The position numbers and the translations under genes were made by a program. A stretch of DNA of 64,000 bases from Chryseobacterium populi (GTDB lineage: Bacteria > Bacteroidota > Bacteroidia > Flavobacteriales > Weeksellaceae): NCBI RefSeq assembly GCF_000282115.1, contig NZ_AKJY01000034.1:55874-119873 (forward strand), written 5' to 3'. How positions within the stretch are numbered: position 1 is the stretch's first letter; each line of letters begins with the position of its first letter. Positions 36,715 to 45,528 of this stretch are shown one piece after another. The notes under the pieces were generated by a model. That model ran no database searches and was not told the origin of the DNA. It saw nothing but the letters and a program-made list of their open reading frames with translations.

Positions 36715-38787
36715 TTATTTATACTGTTTGTAATAGTTGACACCACATTCCAGGAATTTTTTGAAATCTTCTTTCGGCATATAACCGGAAACCGGTGTGT
36801 TGATTACTTTTCCGTCCGGAGTTACCAGGACATAATGCGGCTGGGAATTATTATTGAAATTTACCTGCTGGAATAAGCTCCATCGGTCTCCAATGGTTTT
36901 TACTTTCTTGATCTGTCCTTCTCCCAGATCTATTCTAGTTTTCTGATCTTCAGGAAGCTCTTCCTTATCATCTACATACAGAGAGGCAAGAACCACATCG
37001 TTCTGAAGTATCGGTAAAATGTCCGGTTCGCTCCATACGAATTCTTCCATTTTTCTACAGTTCTCACAGCCGTAACCCGTAAAATCGACCAGTATGGGTT
37101 TGTTTTCTTTTTTAGCCAGTTCAATAGCTTTAAAGAAATCATGTTCAGGATGCATGCCGAGAATTCCGTCTTTTTCATTGTGAAAATAGCTTACATTCAA
37201 CGGAGGTAAGATTCCACTTAATAATTGAAGTTTCGGACGTTCTGAAGGAATTAACCCCTGAATTAAATAGATAACAAATCCAACGCCCAAAGCACCCAAT
37301 ATTTTTCGTGTAATAGAAATTTTCGGTTTTTTATCATCATGCGGGAATCTTATTAATCCAAATAAATATAATGCCAATCCAACGGCAATAATGATCCATA
37401 TTATGATGAAAAGCTCTCTTTTTAATAAGAACGTTTTGGATACTAAGTCTGCTTTTGATAAGAATTTTAATGCCAATGCCAGTTCTACGAACCCTAAAAC
37501 CACTTTCACAGTATTCATCCAGCCTCCTGATTTTGGAAGACTTTGTAAAGCCTGCGGAAATAATGCTAAAAGTCCGAAAACAATTGCCCAGGCAAAACCA
37601 AATCCGGCTAAAGCAAAAGTCAGTAGCATCGGAACATTTGTAGATCCTGTTACTGCGCTTCCTAATAAGCTTCCTAAAATAGGACCTGTACAAGAGAACG
37701 AAACAATAACAAGCGTCAATGCCATGAAGAAAATACCGATAATTCCCCCTGCTTCCTCAGCTTTGGAAGATTTGTTGGCAATTGAACTTGGCAAAGTGAT
37801 ATCATAATATCCGAAGAAACTTCCTGCGAAGAAAATAAAGATGATAAAAAATGCAATATTCAGCCAGACACTTGTAGAAATTTCATTAAAAATATTCCCT
37901 GCAATCCCATCAATTAAATGGAAAGGTACACTTAATAAAACGAAAATTAAAAGGATGAAAAATCCGTAAATAATGGCATCTCTTTTTCCTTTTGCTTTGT
38001 TTTTATTTCCCTTTGTAAAGAATGAAACCGTCAGAGGGATCATCGGGAAAACACAAGGAGTAAGTAAGGCAATAAGCCCTCCGATAAATCCTAAAAACAG
38101 GTAAGTCCAGTAGTTTTCACTAACTTCTGTAGAAGCGGTGCCACAATCTGTTAAAGGCTTCTTGAAATCTAAAGCCTCTATTTTTAAATTCTTAGGATCT
38201 AAGTGGGAAGATTCAGTAACCGTTACTTCATCTTTTTTAGGATTTACAGCCACTGTTTCTGTAGTTTTTACAGAGTCTTTTACTGTTTTCGCAATGGTTT
38301 CATCAGGTGCTGCTTCATCCGTTGTTCCTTTAGGCATAACCTTTTGATTGAATTCTAGGGTATTTGGTGCCAGACAAACCCTGTCGTCACAAGTCTGATA
38401 AGTGATTTCAGACGTCACATCAGCAGGTTTTGCCGGATCTTTAAGCTTAAATTTCTGTTTGAAGCCGGCATTATTGGAATAAAATACAATCGTTCCTCCA
38501 AAAGCTTCTGAAAATTCTTCATGTTTTTTTCCTACTTCTGTAAACTTTCCGATCAGTTCGATATTTTTCCCCGAAACCTTATATTCAGTCGGAATCCCCG
38601 TGTCTTCCGGTAAATCTTTGGAATAAATATGCCAGCCGCTTTCCATTGTTGCATTTAAAACAGCTTCATACTGGTTATTTCCTAAATCATTGATCGTGAA
38701 TTTGAATTTTACAGGATTTTTAATCTGTGCATTAATTCCTGTACCTAAAAATAACAGAATTAATAAAAACCAGCTTCTAAATTTCAT
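36715..38787 (-). CDS. dsbD: Thiol:disulfide interchange protein DsbD
   Basis: Carries electrons from cytoplasmic thioredoxin across the inner membrane to periplasmic thiol proteins. 690 residues from MKFRSWFLLILLFLGTGINA (signal); earlier Mets lie deeper inside tilS. Order: periplasmic alpha domain with TCDDRVCLAPN, a linker, about eight membrane helices (from YLFLGFIGGLIALLTPCVFP onwards, with FSCTGPILGSLLG), and a C-terminal thioredoxin domain with GYGCENCRKMEEF (Cys 574 and 577). All three redox Cys pairs are visible. It overlaps the end of tilS by 11 bases, so the two genes are probably coupled. Confidence 0.95.
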   Translation of the reverse strand: MKFRSWFLLILLFLGTGINAQIKNPVKFKFTINDLGNNQYEAVLNATMESGWHIYSKDLPEDTGIPTEYKVSGKNIELIGKFTEVGKKHEEFSEAFGGTIVFYSNNAGFKQKFKLKDPAKPADVTSEITYQTCDDRVCLAPNTLEFNQKVMPKGTTDEAAPDETIAKTVKDSVKTTETVAVNPKKDEVTVTESSHLDPKNLKIEALDFKKPLTDCGTASTEVSENYWTYLFLGFIGGLIALLTPCVFPMIPLTVSFFTKGNKNKAKGKRDAIIYGFFILLIFVLLSVPFHLIDGIAGNIFNEISTSVWLNIAFFIIFIFFAGSFFGYYDITLPSSIANKSSKAEEAGGIIGIFFMALTLVIVSFSCTGPILGSLLGSAVTGSTNVPMLLTFALAGFGFAWAIVFGLLALFPQALQSLPKSGGWMNTVKVVLGFVELALALKFLSKADLVSKTFLLKRELFIIIWIIIAVGLALYLFGLIRFPHDDKKPKISITRKILGALGVGFVIYLIQGLIPSERPKLQLLSGILPPLNVSYFHNEKDGILGMHPEHDFFKAIELAKKENKPILVDFTGYGCENCRKMEEFVWSEPDILPILQNDVVLASLYVDDKEELPEDQKTRIDLGEGQIKKVKTIGDRWSLFQQVNFNNNSQPHYVLVTPDGKVINTPVSGYMPKEDFKKFLECGVNYYKQYK

Positions 38788-40102
38788 TGTATTTTTCATT
38801 AAAAATTTTGAGAATATTTTTTGTTTTCTCATCCCTTGCACACCTTCTGTCTTGTCTGAAAGGAATAATACCGAGAACAGAATTATTACCGTCAGCCAAT
38901 ATCCAGATTTTTTGCTTCGCTAAAATAGATATTTTTTCGTCCCTAAAAAACTTAGAAACTTTCTTTTTTCCTGAAAAGCCTGAGGGATAAAATAAATCTC
39001 CTTCCTGTTGCTTTCTTAATCGCAGTGGAAACTGGAGTTTATCGGCATCAAAGTCCCAGTCAAAACCCTTATTGATTTCGTCAATATCTTCAATGGCATC
39101 TCCAAGATTGATTAAATTCTGAGTTTTAGAAAAATCATAATTCTCTATCAGTACAAGCTCTTTGTTTACTGCCTTTTTTTCATTTCTATGAAGGAAGATC
39201 AATTCATTTCTGTGAACGGATAATTGATAATCTTTCGAAAAAAAAGAGCTCCCGTTTTCTGCTTTAAAGATTTTAGAAATCTCTTCTTCCTGATAGAAAC
39301 CGTATTTTTTTAAAATTTCAAACTTTACAAAATCACTTTCTGTCTCTAGCTTTTCTTTTGATATTATTGTATGACCATTGTTAAATACCGAAATCCTGCT
39401 TTCTATTTCTTTAATCTGTTTCTGAACAAAATCTTTTGTTTGATTCAGATAAGAAGAGCTTTTTTTAAAATTTTCCAGAAAATGGTCATTGGTTTCCAAA
39501 AGTTTCGGAACAATCTCATTTCTGATTTTATTTCTCAGGTAATCATTTTTTTTATTGGATAAATCTTCGCGGAACTCAATATTATTCTCTTTTGCAAAGG
39601 TGTAAATTTCTTCTTTTGAAAATGGCAGAAGAGGGCGTAAAATATGATTGTCATTAGCCGGAATTCCACTTAAACCATTAATTCCCGATGCTTTTGAAAG
39701 GTTAATGATGAATGTTTCCAGCTGGTCATTCAGATGATGGGCTGTAACCAGGAATTCCAGCTTTTCTTTTTCCCTGATCTGTTTGAAAAAATTATACCTT
39801 AATTCTCTTGCCCAAAGTTGAATTGAGTTTTCCGGTTTTTGATCTCTACCGGAAACTACATATAAATGGAATGGAATATGCTTTTTCTCACAAAAGTCCT
39901 GAACTATTTTTTGATCCGAATCAGAATCTTCCCCACGAAGTTTATAGTTGATGTGGGCAATGTGAAAATGAAGTTTTGAATCATTAAAAAGCGAGGCTAA
40001 AACCATAGAATCAACACCACCGCTTACTGCTAAAAGATAAGTGTGGTTCTCAGGTGTCCCGACAAGATTTTTTAACTGTTTTTTTAAACTTATTTTTTCC
40101 AA
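38777..40102 (-). CDS. tilS: tRNA(Ile)-lysidine synthase
   Basis: Makes lysidine at C34 of the AUA-reading tRNA-Ile, an essential step. 441 residues: PP-loop AVSGGVDSMVLASLF (SGGVDS 27-32), AHINYKLRGEDSDSD, TAHHLNDQLETFI and the C-terminal domain with LRKQQEGDLFYPSGFSGKKK. Promoter box TATCTTTG at 40129-40136, facing away from the OmpA-type gene. Confidence 0.95.
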   Translation of the reverse strand: MEKISLKKQLKNLVGTPENHTYLLAVSGGVDSMVLASLFNDSKLHFHIAHINYKLRGEDSDSDQKIVQDFCEKKHIPFHLYVVSGRDQKPENSIQLWARELRYNFFKQIREKEKLEFLVTAHHLNDQLETFIINLSKASGINGLSGIPANDNHILRPLLPFSKEEIYTFAKENNIEFREDLSNKKNDYLRNKIRNEIVPKLLETNDHFLENFKKSSSYLNQTKDFVQKQIKEIESRISVFNNGHTIISKEKLETESDFVKFEILKKYGFYQEEEISKIFKAENGSSFFSKDYQLSVHRNELIFLHRNEKKAVNKELVLIENYDFSKTQNLINLGDAIEDIDEINKGFDWDFDADKLQFPLRLRKQQEGDLFYPSGFSGKKKVSKFFRDEKISILAKQKIWILADGNNSVLGIIPFRQDRRCARDEKTKNILKIFNEKYNEI

Positions 40103-40128
40103 TAGGTATGTTGAGAATTTCTTTTATG

Positions 40129-40136
40129 CAAAGATA
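40129..40136 (-). promoter_or_regulatory. -7 promoter element of tilS-dsbD
   Basis: TATCTTTG on the minus strand, 26 bases before the tilS start codon. Confidence 0.55.
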
Positions 40137-40162
40137 ATCCATATAATTCAATTGAATTTCCC

Positions 40163-40170
40163 TAACTTTG
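40163..40170 (+). promoter_or_regulatory. -7 promoter element of the OmpA-family gene
   Basis: TAACTTTG, 22 bases before the start codon at 40193. Confidence 0.55.
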
Positions 40171-40192
40171 ATTCGTCTAAAAAAGATTATTT

Positions 40193-41026
40193 ATGAAGAT
40201 TTTAAAAATTTTAGCAGTTTCTGCAATGGTGTTGGGAATGACATCTTGTATCAGCAAAAAGCAATATGATGCTTTAAGTACAAACTACAAGCAATGTATT
40301 GAGAATATTGGAGAAAGACAAAGAGAGATTCAGGATTTAAAAGGACAAAACTCTGCGTTGACCAGTGAAAACAATTTATTGAAAAGTCAGCATGATGCAT
40401 TAAAATCATCTTTAGATGCATGCTTGTCTAACACCGGAAAAAGTTCTGCAAACATTGATAAATTAGTAGGTGAGATCAACGCTTCCAATTCTTATATCAA
40501 GCAGCTGATCTCTAATAACGCTAAAAATGACAGTCTGAATTTAGCATTGTCAAACAAGCTGAAGAGATCTTTGGATAATGTAACAGACGATGATGTACAG
40601 GTAAAAGTATTGAAAGGAGTGGTGATGATTTCACTTTCAGATAAAATGTTATACAAAACAGGAGATTACAATGTATTGCCTGCTGCTCAGGAAGTATTAG
40701 GAAAAGTAGCAAAAGTGATTAATGATTACGATAAATATTCAGTATTAATTGAAGGTAATACAGATAACGCACCATTAAATTCTACTAATCTGCCAAGAGA
40801 CAACTGGGATCTTTCTGCATTAAGAGGAACAGCAATTGCCAAAATCTTACAGACCCAGTTTGGGGTAGATCCTTCAAGAATTACAGCAGGAGGACGTTCT
40901 GAATATAATCCTAAAGCGACTAACATGAGCGTTTCCGGAAGAGCGGAAAACAGAAGAACGGAAATTATCATTATGCCTAAGCTTGATGAATTCATGAAAC
41001 TGATGGATATTGCCCCGAAAAAATAA
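40193..41026 (+). CDS. OmpA-family lipoprotein
   Basis: 277 residues; lipobox VLGMTSCISKK (Cys 19), then a coiled-coil stretch (about 28-75, ERQREIQDLKGQNSALTSEN) and a C-terminal OmpA-like peptidoglycan-binding domain with LIEGNTDNAPLN, DLSALRGTAIAKIL and ITAGGRSEYNPKA ending SGRAENRRTEIII. It likely ties the outer membrane to peptidoglycan. It has its own promoter and terminator. Confidence 0.92.
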   Translation: MKILKILAVSAMVLGMTSCISKKQYDALSTNYKQCIENIGERQREIQDLKGQNSALTSENNLLKSQHDALKSSLDACLSNTGKSSANIDKLVGEINASNSYIKQLISNNAKNDSLNLALSNKLKRSLDNVTDDDVQVKVLKGVVMISLSDKMLYKTGDYNVLPAAQEVLGKVAKVINDYDKYSVLIEGNTDNAPLNSTNLPRDNWDLSALRGTAIAKILQTQFGVDPSRITAGGRSEYNPKATNMSVSGRAENRRTEIIIMPKLDEFMKLMDIAPKK

Positions 41027-41049
41027 GAAGATCTAAATTTAATAATACA

Positions 41050-41079
41050 AATAAATCCCGAAGAAATTCGGGATTTATT
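41050..41079 (+). terminator. Terminator of the OmpA-family gene
   Basis: AATAAATCCCGAA and TTCGGGATTTATT form a perfect 13-base stem with a GAAA loop. It also lies just past the end of the convergent 49-residue ORF and can serve both. Confidence 0.85.
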
Positions 41080-41086
41080 GTTTGGG

Positions 41087-41236
41087 TCAAATTACTTCTT
41101 CTTTTTTCAATAATGAAATAATTCGTTTAAAAAATGAATTGGATATTGTGTTTTTAGTTTTTTTTAAAGACTCCGCTTTGCTCATCAACTCAGCAGGAGG
41201 CCTCTTCTCATGGGTTTGGTTTTCTCTGACATTCAT
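41087..41236 (-). CDS. Small basic protein of 49 residues, unknown
   Basis: A short open frame in an otherwise gene-free 390-base gap: MNVRENQTHEKRPPAELMSK, then AESLKKTKNTISNSFFKRII and SLLKKEEVI. It has an exact TACCTTTG promoter box 35 bases upstream (41271-41278) and a hairpin terminator right after the stop. It is lysine-rich with a possible amphipathic C-terminal helix. No family recognised; it could be a real small protein or a chance frame in a small-RNA gene. Confidence 0.45.
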   Translation of the reverse strand: MNVRENQTHEKRPPAELMSKAESLKKTKNTISNSFFKRIISLLKKEEVI

Positions 41237-41270
41237 ATCCGTTTTTTCTTAGTGTTATTATCTGTCTTTG

Positions 41271-41278
41271 CAAAGGTA
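41271..41278 (-). promoter_or_regulatory. -7 promoter element of the small ORF
   Basis: TACCTTTG on the minus strand, an exact TAnnTTTG match facing the 49-residue frame. Confidence 0.5.
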
Positions 41279-41390
41279 GCAGTATCATATATATGGGATA
41301 TCCGTATTTCTACGGTAATTTATATGGGCTTTTTCCTGATTTAAAAATGATTTTTTCGCCATTAAATCTGCTCTTTTCCTTATATTTAGT

Positions 41391-41398
41391 TAAATTTG
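41391..41398 (+). promoter_or_regulatory. -7 promoter element of the O-methyltransferase gene
   Basis: TAAATTTG, 19 bases before the start codon at 41418. Confidence 0.5.
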
Positions 41399-41417
41399 AG
41401 CTACAAAAATTTGTAGA

Positions 41418-42065
41418 ATGAGCTTTTTTGAAGAAAAGAATCCTGAAATGGACAGGTATCTGGAAACCCATGCCTCCTCTGAACCTGAAATTCTGAAAAA
41501 ACTAAGAAGAGAAACTTTTCAGAAAACGACACAGCCGCATATGATATCCGGATATCAGCAGGGAAGGCTTTTAACCATTATTTCCCAGATACTGAAGCCT
41601 GAAAATGTGCTTGAAATAGGTACATTCACAGGATATGCCACGCTTTGTCTTGCTACAGGTTTATCCAAAGAAGGAAAAATAACGACATTGGATATCAATG
41701 AGGACCTGGCTTATCTCCCGCAAAAATATTTTGAAGAAAGTGAGTATTCTAGTCAGATTCAGTTTAAACTTCAGGACGCCAAAGAATTTTTAAAGCAAAC
41801 CGATGAGGTTTTCGATCTGGTGTTTATTGATGCAGATAAAGAAAATTATGCAGAATATTTCAGATTAATCAAGCCCAGGACCCAATCAGGTTCGGTAGTG
41901 ATGTTTGATAATGTTTTATGGTATGGAAAAGTCCTGGAAGAAAACCCTAAACAAAAGTCAACACAGATTATTAAGGAATTAAATGATTTGATCGCAAAAG
42001 ACAATGATTTTGAAAATCTTATTTTACCTTTGCGTGACGGAGTAAACTTCCTTCGCAGGAAGTAA
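41418..42065 (+). CDS. Class I SAM-dependent O-methyltransferase
   Basis: 215 residues, cytoplasmic. ENVLEIGTFTGYATLCLATG (SAM motif I), TTLDINEDLA, and LVFIDADKENYAEYF with GSVVMFDNVLWYGKV, the metal-binding Asp/Asn pattern of caffeoyl-CoA/catechol-type O-methyltransferases. Size fits this bacterial group. The acceptor is unknown; the gene starts a run of five same-direction genes up to waaA. Confidence 0.9.
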   Translation: MSFFEEKNPEMDRYLETHASSEPEILKKLRRETFQKTTQPHMISGYQQGRLLTIISQILKPENVLEIGTFTGYATLCLATGLSKEGKITTLDINEDLAYLPQKYFEESEYSSQIQFKLQDAKEFLKQTDEVFDLVFIDADKENYAEYFRLIKPRTQSGSVVMFDNVLWYGKVLEENPKQKSTQIIKELNDLIAKDNDFENLILPLRDGVNFLRRK

Positions 42066-42151
42066 TTAAAATATTTAAAGATTAAAATAGTAAACGGCTT
42101 CAAACCTTTGTTTTTTAATCTTGAATGATTCAATCTTTTAATATAAAGTTA

Positions 42152-42868
42152 ATGAATAAAGGAGTTTGTATTGTTACGGTAGCACCGGTACGCGCGGAAA
42201 ATTCTGACAAGGCTGAAATTGTTACGGAAATACTATTTGGTGAAAGTGCAGATATTCTTGAAGTGAATAAAAACTGGACCAAAATAAAAATGCATTACGA
42301 TGGCTATGAAGGATGGATGGATACCAAGCAGATAAAGCCGGTATCTGATGAAGAGCTGGCTAACAGAAAAGTAACGCTGATCACCGAAGATTTTTCTTCT
42401 GTTCTTACAAAAGACGGTAAAACCTTGCTTTCTATGGGTTCTGAAGTAGATTTTCCTGCTGTGGCATCCAGAAGAAGCCACGACCTGCGTGAAAGTATTG
42501 CCCTTACAGCAAAGGAATTCCTTAATGTACCTTATTTATGGGGTGGTAAAAGTTTTTTTGCGGTAGACTGCTCAGGTTTTACCCAACTGGTTTTCAAAAT
42601 CCACAATGTAAAGCTGCCGAGAGATACTTATCAGCAGGCGGAAGTAGGAGAGCCTTTGACATTTGTGGAGGAAAGCCAGCCCGGAGATCTTGCTTTCTTT
42701 GAAAATGCTGAAGGAAAAATTATCCATGTCGGAATCATGCTCGACAATCAGAAAATTATTCATGCGTCAGGAAAGGTAAGAATCGATACCCTTGATTCCA
42801 GCGGTATTTTTAATAAGGAACTGAACCAGCATACCCACAAACTGAGAGTGATTAAAAATGTTCTTTAG
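42152..42868 (+). CDS. NlpC/P60 (C40) peptidoglycan hydrolase with SH3-like domains
   Basis: 238 residues from MNKGVCIVTVAPVRAENSDK; an ATG nine codons earlier is less likely. Residues about 1-65 form a bacterial SH3-like domain (NWTKIKMHYDGYEGWM), a second SH3-like segment follows, and residues 115-238 are the C40 peptidase: PYLWGGKSFFAVDCSGFTQ (Cys 140), KIIHVGIML (His 192) and IIHASG (His 204). It probably cleaves D-Glu-mDAP type bonds in peptidoglycan stems. No signal peptide is visible, so it may act on imported muropeptides in the cytoplasm. Confidence 0.9.
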   Translation: MNKGVCIVTVAPVRAENSDKAEIVTEILFGESADILEVNKNWTKIKMHYDGYEGWMDTKQIKPVSDEELANRKVTLITEDFSSVLTKDGKTLLSMGSEVDFPAVASRRSHDLRESIALTAKEFLNVPYLWGGKSFFAVDCSGFTQLVFKIHNVKLPRDTYQQAEVGEPLTFVEESQPGDLAFFENAEGKIIHVGIMLDNQKIIHASGKVRIDTLDSSGIFNKELNQHTHKLRVIKNVL

Positions 42869-42883
42869 TAGCACAAGAATATA

Positions 42884-43336
42884 ATGACCAGAATATTATT
42901 AACTATAAGTGTTTTTCTGCTCATTTCGATCTGGGTTTTTGTCGGATGGAAATATGCTGGGTTACCCGAAATTATTCCAACTCATTTTGATATGAATGGG
43001 CATATGGACGGTCAGGATCATAAAAAAATAATCTGGTTTCTGCCTTCAATAGCTACATTTCTTTTTTTTATTCTTTTCGCTGTTACTAGAGATATTCATT
43101 CTCCGATGCTCAATATCCCGGATAATTTTCGAAATAAGGAGTCGGTAGAACTGTTTTCATACAGTATTTTGCTTTCTTTACTATTATTACTTGGGTATAC
43201 GATTTTGAAAACGGTTTCGATGGCGGAAGGAAAAACAAATACGTTGGGTAATCTGTTTTTTGTTTTTCTGGGATTATTGTTTGCTGTGATAGGAACTAAT
43301 ATATTGATCATGTTTAAAAAAGGAAAGAATGGTTAA
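42884..43336 (+). CDS. DUF1648 membrane protein
   Basis: 150 residues with about four membrane helices. The N-terminal block LPEIIPTHFDMNGHMDGQDHK is the DUF1648 signature (PTHFxxxGxxDG). Function unknown; in Firmicutes related proteins (SdpI-like) act in immunity to killing factors, but this short form lacks the extra SdpI part. It overlaps the cupin gene by 8 bases. Confidence 0.85.
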   Translation: MTRILLTISVFLLISIWVFVGWKYAGLPEIIPTHFDMNGHMDGQDHKKIIWFLPSIATFLFFILFAVTRDIHSPMLNIPDNFRNKESVELFSYSILLSLLLLLGYTILKTVSMAEGKTNTLGNLFFVFLGLLFAVIGTNILIMFKKGKNG

Positions 43337-43673
43337 GACGAAAGACAATTCGGAGCATTATATCTGGGGAAATCTTTGTGACTGCTGGGTTTTAAGAGAT
43401 ACTCCAAAACTTTCGGTTAAACAGGAAAAAATGCTGCCGGATACTGCTGAAAAACTGCATTATCACGAAATTGCCGAGCAGTTTTTCCATATCCTGGACG
43501 GTGAAGCTGTATTTTACATTAATGGCGAAAGATTTTCAGTGAAAAGAGGAGAAAGTATTTCCATCTTACCCCAATCAAAACATTATATTTCTAATGAGTC
43601 GGTGGAAGACCTGGAATTTCTGGTGATTTCCAGTCCGTCTACGAATAACGACAGAATCGAAACCGAAAAATAA
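43329..43673 (+). CDS. Small cupin protein
   Basis: 114 residues, single cupin barrel: LPDTAEKLHYHEIAEQFFHI (metal-binding HxH...E motif), then YINGERFSVKRGESISILPQ and HYISN (late His). Probably a small-molecule enzyme or a metal-dependent isomerase; the substrate is not predictable. Coupled to the DUF1648 gene by overlap and followed after 4 bases by waaA. Confidence 0.85.
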   Translation: MVKTKDNSEHYIWGNLCDCWVLRDTPKLSVKQEKMLPDTAEKLHYHEIAEQFFHILDGEAVFYINGERFSVKRGESISILPQSKHYISNESVEDLEFLVISSPSTNNDRIETEK

Positions 43674-43677
43674 TCAG

Positions 43678-44913
43678 ATGTCTTTTTTCTATACCATATT
43701 TATCAATCTCCTCATCTTCGGAATGAAGATTTTTTCGTTGTTTAACGAGAAAACTAAAAAAGGAATTGAAGGAAGAAAACAGTCTCTATCTCTTGCGAAA
43801 TACGGATTTTCCACTTCCGATAAAATCATCTGGATGCATGCGGCAAGCTTAGGAGAGTATGAACAGGGGCTCCCGGTTCTGGAAAAACTGAAAGAACAGT
43901 TTCCCGCCCATAAAATCCTGATCACTTTTTTCTCTCCGTCCGGATATGAAAATGTTGTTAAGAAGAAACATATGGCGGATGTAATCTGCTATCTGCCATT
44001 TGATAAGAAATCAATGGTAAAGGAATTTGTTTCACAGTTTAAAGCTGAACTATTTTTTACGGTGAAATATGACTATTGGTATAATCTCCTTGAAGAATTA
44101 AAAAATCAGGGAGCAAAAACGTATGTGATTTCGGCATTGTTTTATGAAAGACAGGCTTTCTTTACATCCTATGGTAAATGGTTTGTAAAACAGCTGCAAA
44201 AAAATATAGACTGGTTTTTTCATCAGACGGAACTGTCCTATGCTCTTGCTAAAAGTATAGGCCTGACAAAATCTTCAATAGCAGGGGATACCAGGTTTGA
44301 CCGGGTAAAACAATTGAGGGAAAGACATAACCATGTTGAATTTATTAAAGAATTTATTGATGAAGAAAGGGCTGTTGTTTTTGGAAGCTCCTGGCATGCC
44401 GAAGAAAAAATAGCTCAGATGATTTCTGAAAAAAATAATGAAATTAAAATCATCATTGCTCCCCACGACTTGAAAAGAGTACAGCATTTAAAACAGATTT
44501 TCCCTGATGCTTTATTATACAGTGAATTGTCAGGAGCTCAACTTTTAACCAACAGCTCTAAAATCTTAATCATCGACAGTATTGGCTTGTTGTCAAAATT
44601 ATACTCTTACGCAGATATTGCCGTTGTGGGTGGTGGCTTTCATGACGCCGGACTGCATAATATTCTTGAGGCAGCAACATTCGGAGTGCCGGTGATTTTT
44701 GGAAACCATTACAGAAAGAACCCGGAGGCGGATGATCTGATTCAGGCAAATGGTGGAAAATCCTTTAATGAGGTACATATAGCAGCAGACTTTGCTTTAT
44801 TCCTTATTAATAATGAAGAAGTATTAAATGAGATGTCTGAAAATGCAGGAAAATTTATTAATGAAAAACCCAATTCAACAGAAATTATCCTGAAGAAAAT
44901 CCTTTCATTTTAG
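43678..44913 (+). CDS. waaA: 3-deoxy-D-manno-octulosonic acid (Kdo) transferase
   Basis: Adds Kdo from CMP-Kdo to lipid A, the first inner-core step of LPS, at the inner membrane. 411 residues: N-terminal membrane anchor, KIIWMHAASLGEYEQGLPVL (catalytic Glu in the SLGE motif), GDTRFDR, VFGSSWHAEE, and VVGGGFHDAGLHNILEAATF with VIFGNHYRKNPEA near the C-terminus. The length fits. Its last 9 bases overlap the end of the convergent gene at 44905. Confidence 0.95.
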   Translation: MSFFYTIFINLLIFGMKIFSLFNEKTKKGIEGRKQSLSLAKYGFSTSDKIIWMHAASLGEYEQGLPVLEKLKEQFPAHKILITFFSPSGYENVVKKKHMADVICYLPFDKKSMVKEFVSQFKAELFFTVKYDYWYNLLEELKNQGAKTYVISALFYERQAFFTSYGKWFVKQLQKNIDWFFHQTELSYALAKSIGLTKSSIAGDTRFDRVKQLRERHNHVEFIKEFIDEERAVVFGSSWHAEEKIAQMISEKNNEIKIIIAPHDLKRVQHLKQIFPDALLYSELSGAQLLTNSSKILIIDSIGLLSKLYSYADIAVVGGGFHDAGLHNILEAATFGVPVIFGNHYRKNPEADDLIQANGGKSFNEVHIAADFALFLINNEEVLNEMSENAGKFINEKPNSTEIILKKILSF

Positions 44914-45528
44914 AAATCCCTGACTCTTTATATCTTTTATAATTACATCTAAATCTTCAGGGATGTTTTCACATTTCAGCCAGTTCACATCAAAGCCGTT
45001 ATTGATGCAAAGTTTTTGCAGATAATGGTTATCATTGATTTTATCCTCTAAATCTTTCAGAAGTTCATTAATTTCGATCCAATAATCTTCATCCAGTTTT
45101 TTTACCAGAACCAAAGCCCTCAGGACCTTATTGATCAGGTATATATAAAGCTTGTAGACTTCATCAAACCGTTGATGATTAAGTTTACTGCTGTCTAAGA
45201 CTTTATTGACCAGAAGCAGATGAAGAGACACTTCCCCGAATTTATCGGTAGTAATTTTGACATGCTCTGTAATCTCTGCACTGATCTTCCGGATAAGGAC
45301 TAAAAAATATTTCGAATTGCTGATGTATTTTGAAGCCAAATCAACTTTCTCATCAATTTGCTTCTCCATTTGAGCCCTTTTCTGATCTACGTTTTCAGGA
45401 TCAATCAGTTCAAAATATAATTTTTTAGATAAAAGCTTGTCTTTTTTCAGTAATCTGAAGATCAGGCGGTCTTTTTCTACAGATGAAAAATTACTTAACG
45501 CAGCTTTGAATTCTTTTGAATACTCCAT
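44905..45528 (-). CDS. Conserved-looking cytoplasmic protein of unknown function
   Basis: 207 residues, mostly alpha-helical and rich in Lys, Leu and Glu (YSKEFKAALSNFSSVEKDRL, VDLASKYISNSKYFLVLIRK, DLEDKINDNHYLQKLCINNG). No signal or membrane helix and no catalytic motif seen. It overlaps the end of waaA by 9 bases and shares one base with the upstream glycosyltransferase gene, so it is co-transcribed with that gene. From memory similar proteins occur in flavobacteria as hypothetical proteins. Confidence 0.75.
   Translation of the reverse strand: MEYSKEFKAALSNFSSVEKDRLIFRLLKKDKLLSKKLYFELIDPENVDQKRAQMEKQIDEKVDLASKYISNSKYFLVLIRKISAEITEHVKITTDKFGEVSLHLLLVNKVLDSSKLNHQRFDEVYKLYIYLINKVLRALVLVKKLDEDYWIEINELLKDLEDKINDNHYLQKLCINNGFDVNWLKCENIPEDLDVIIKDIKSQGFLK

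Noticed and set aside
37391..37807. 138-residue plus-strand open frame
   Set aside because: Antisense to the membrane part of dsbD; dsbD is intact and explains the region.
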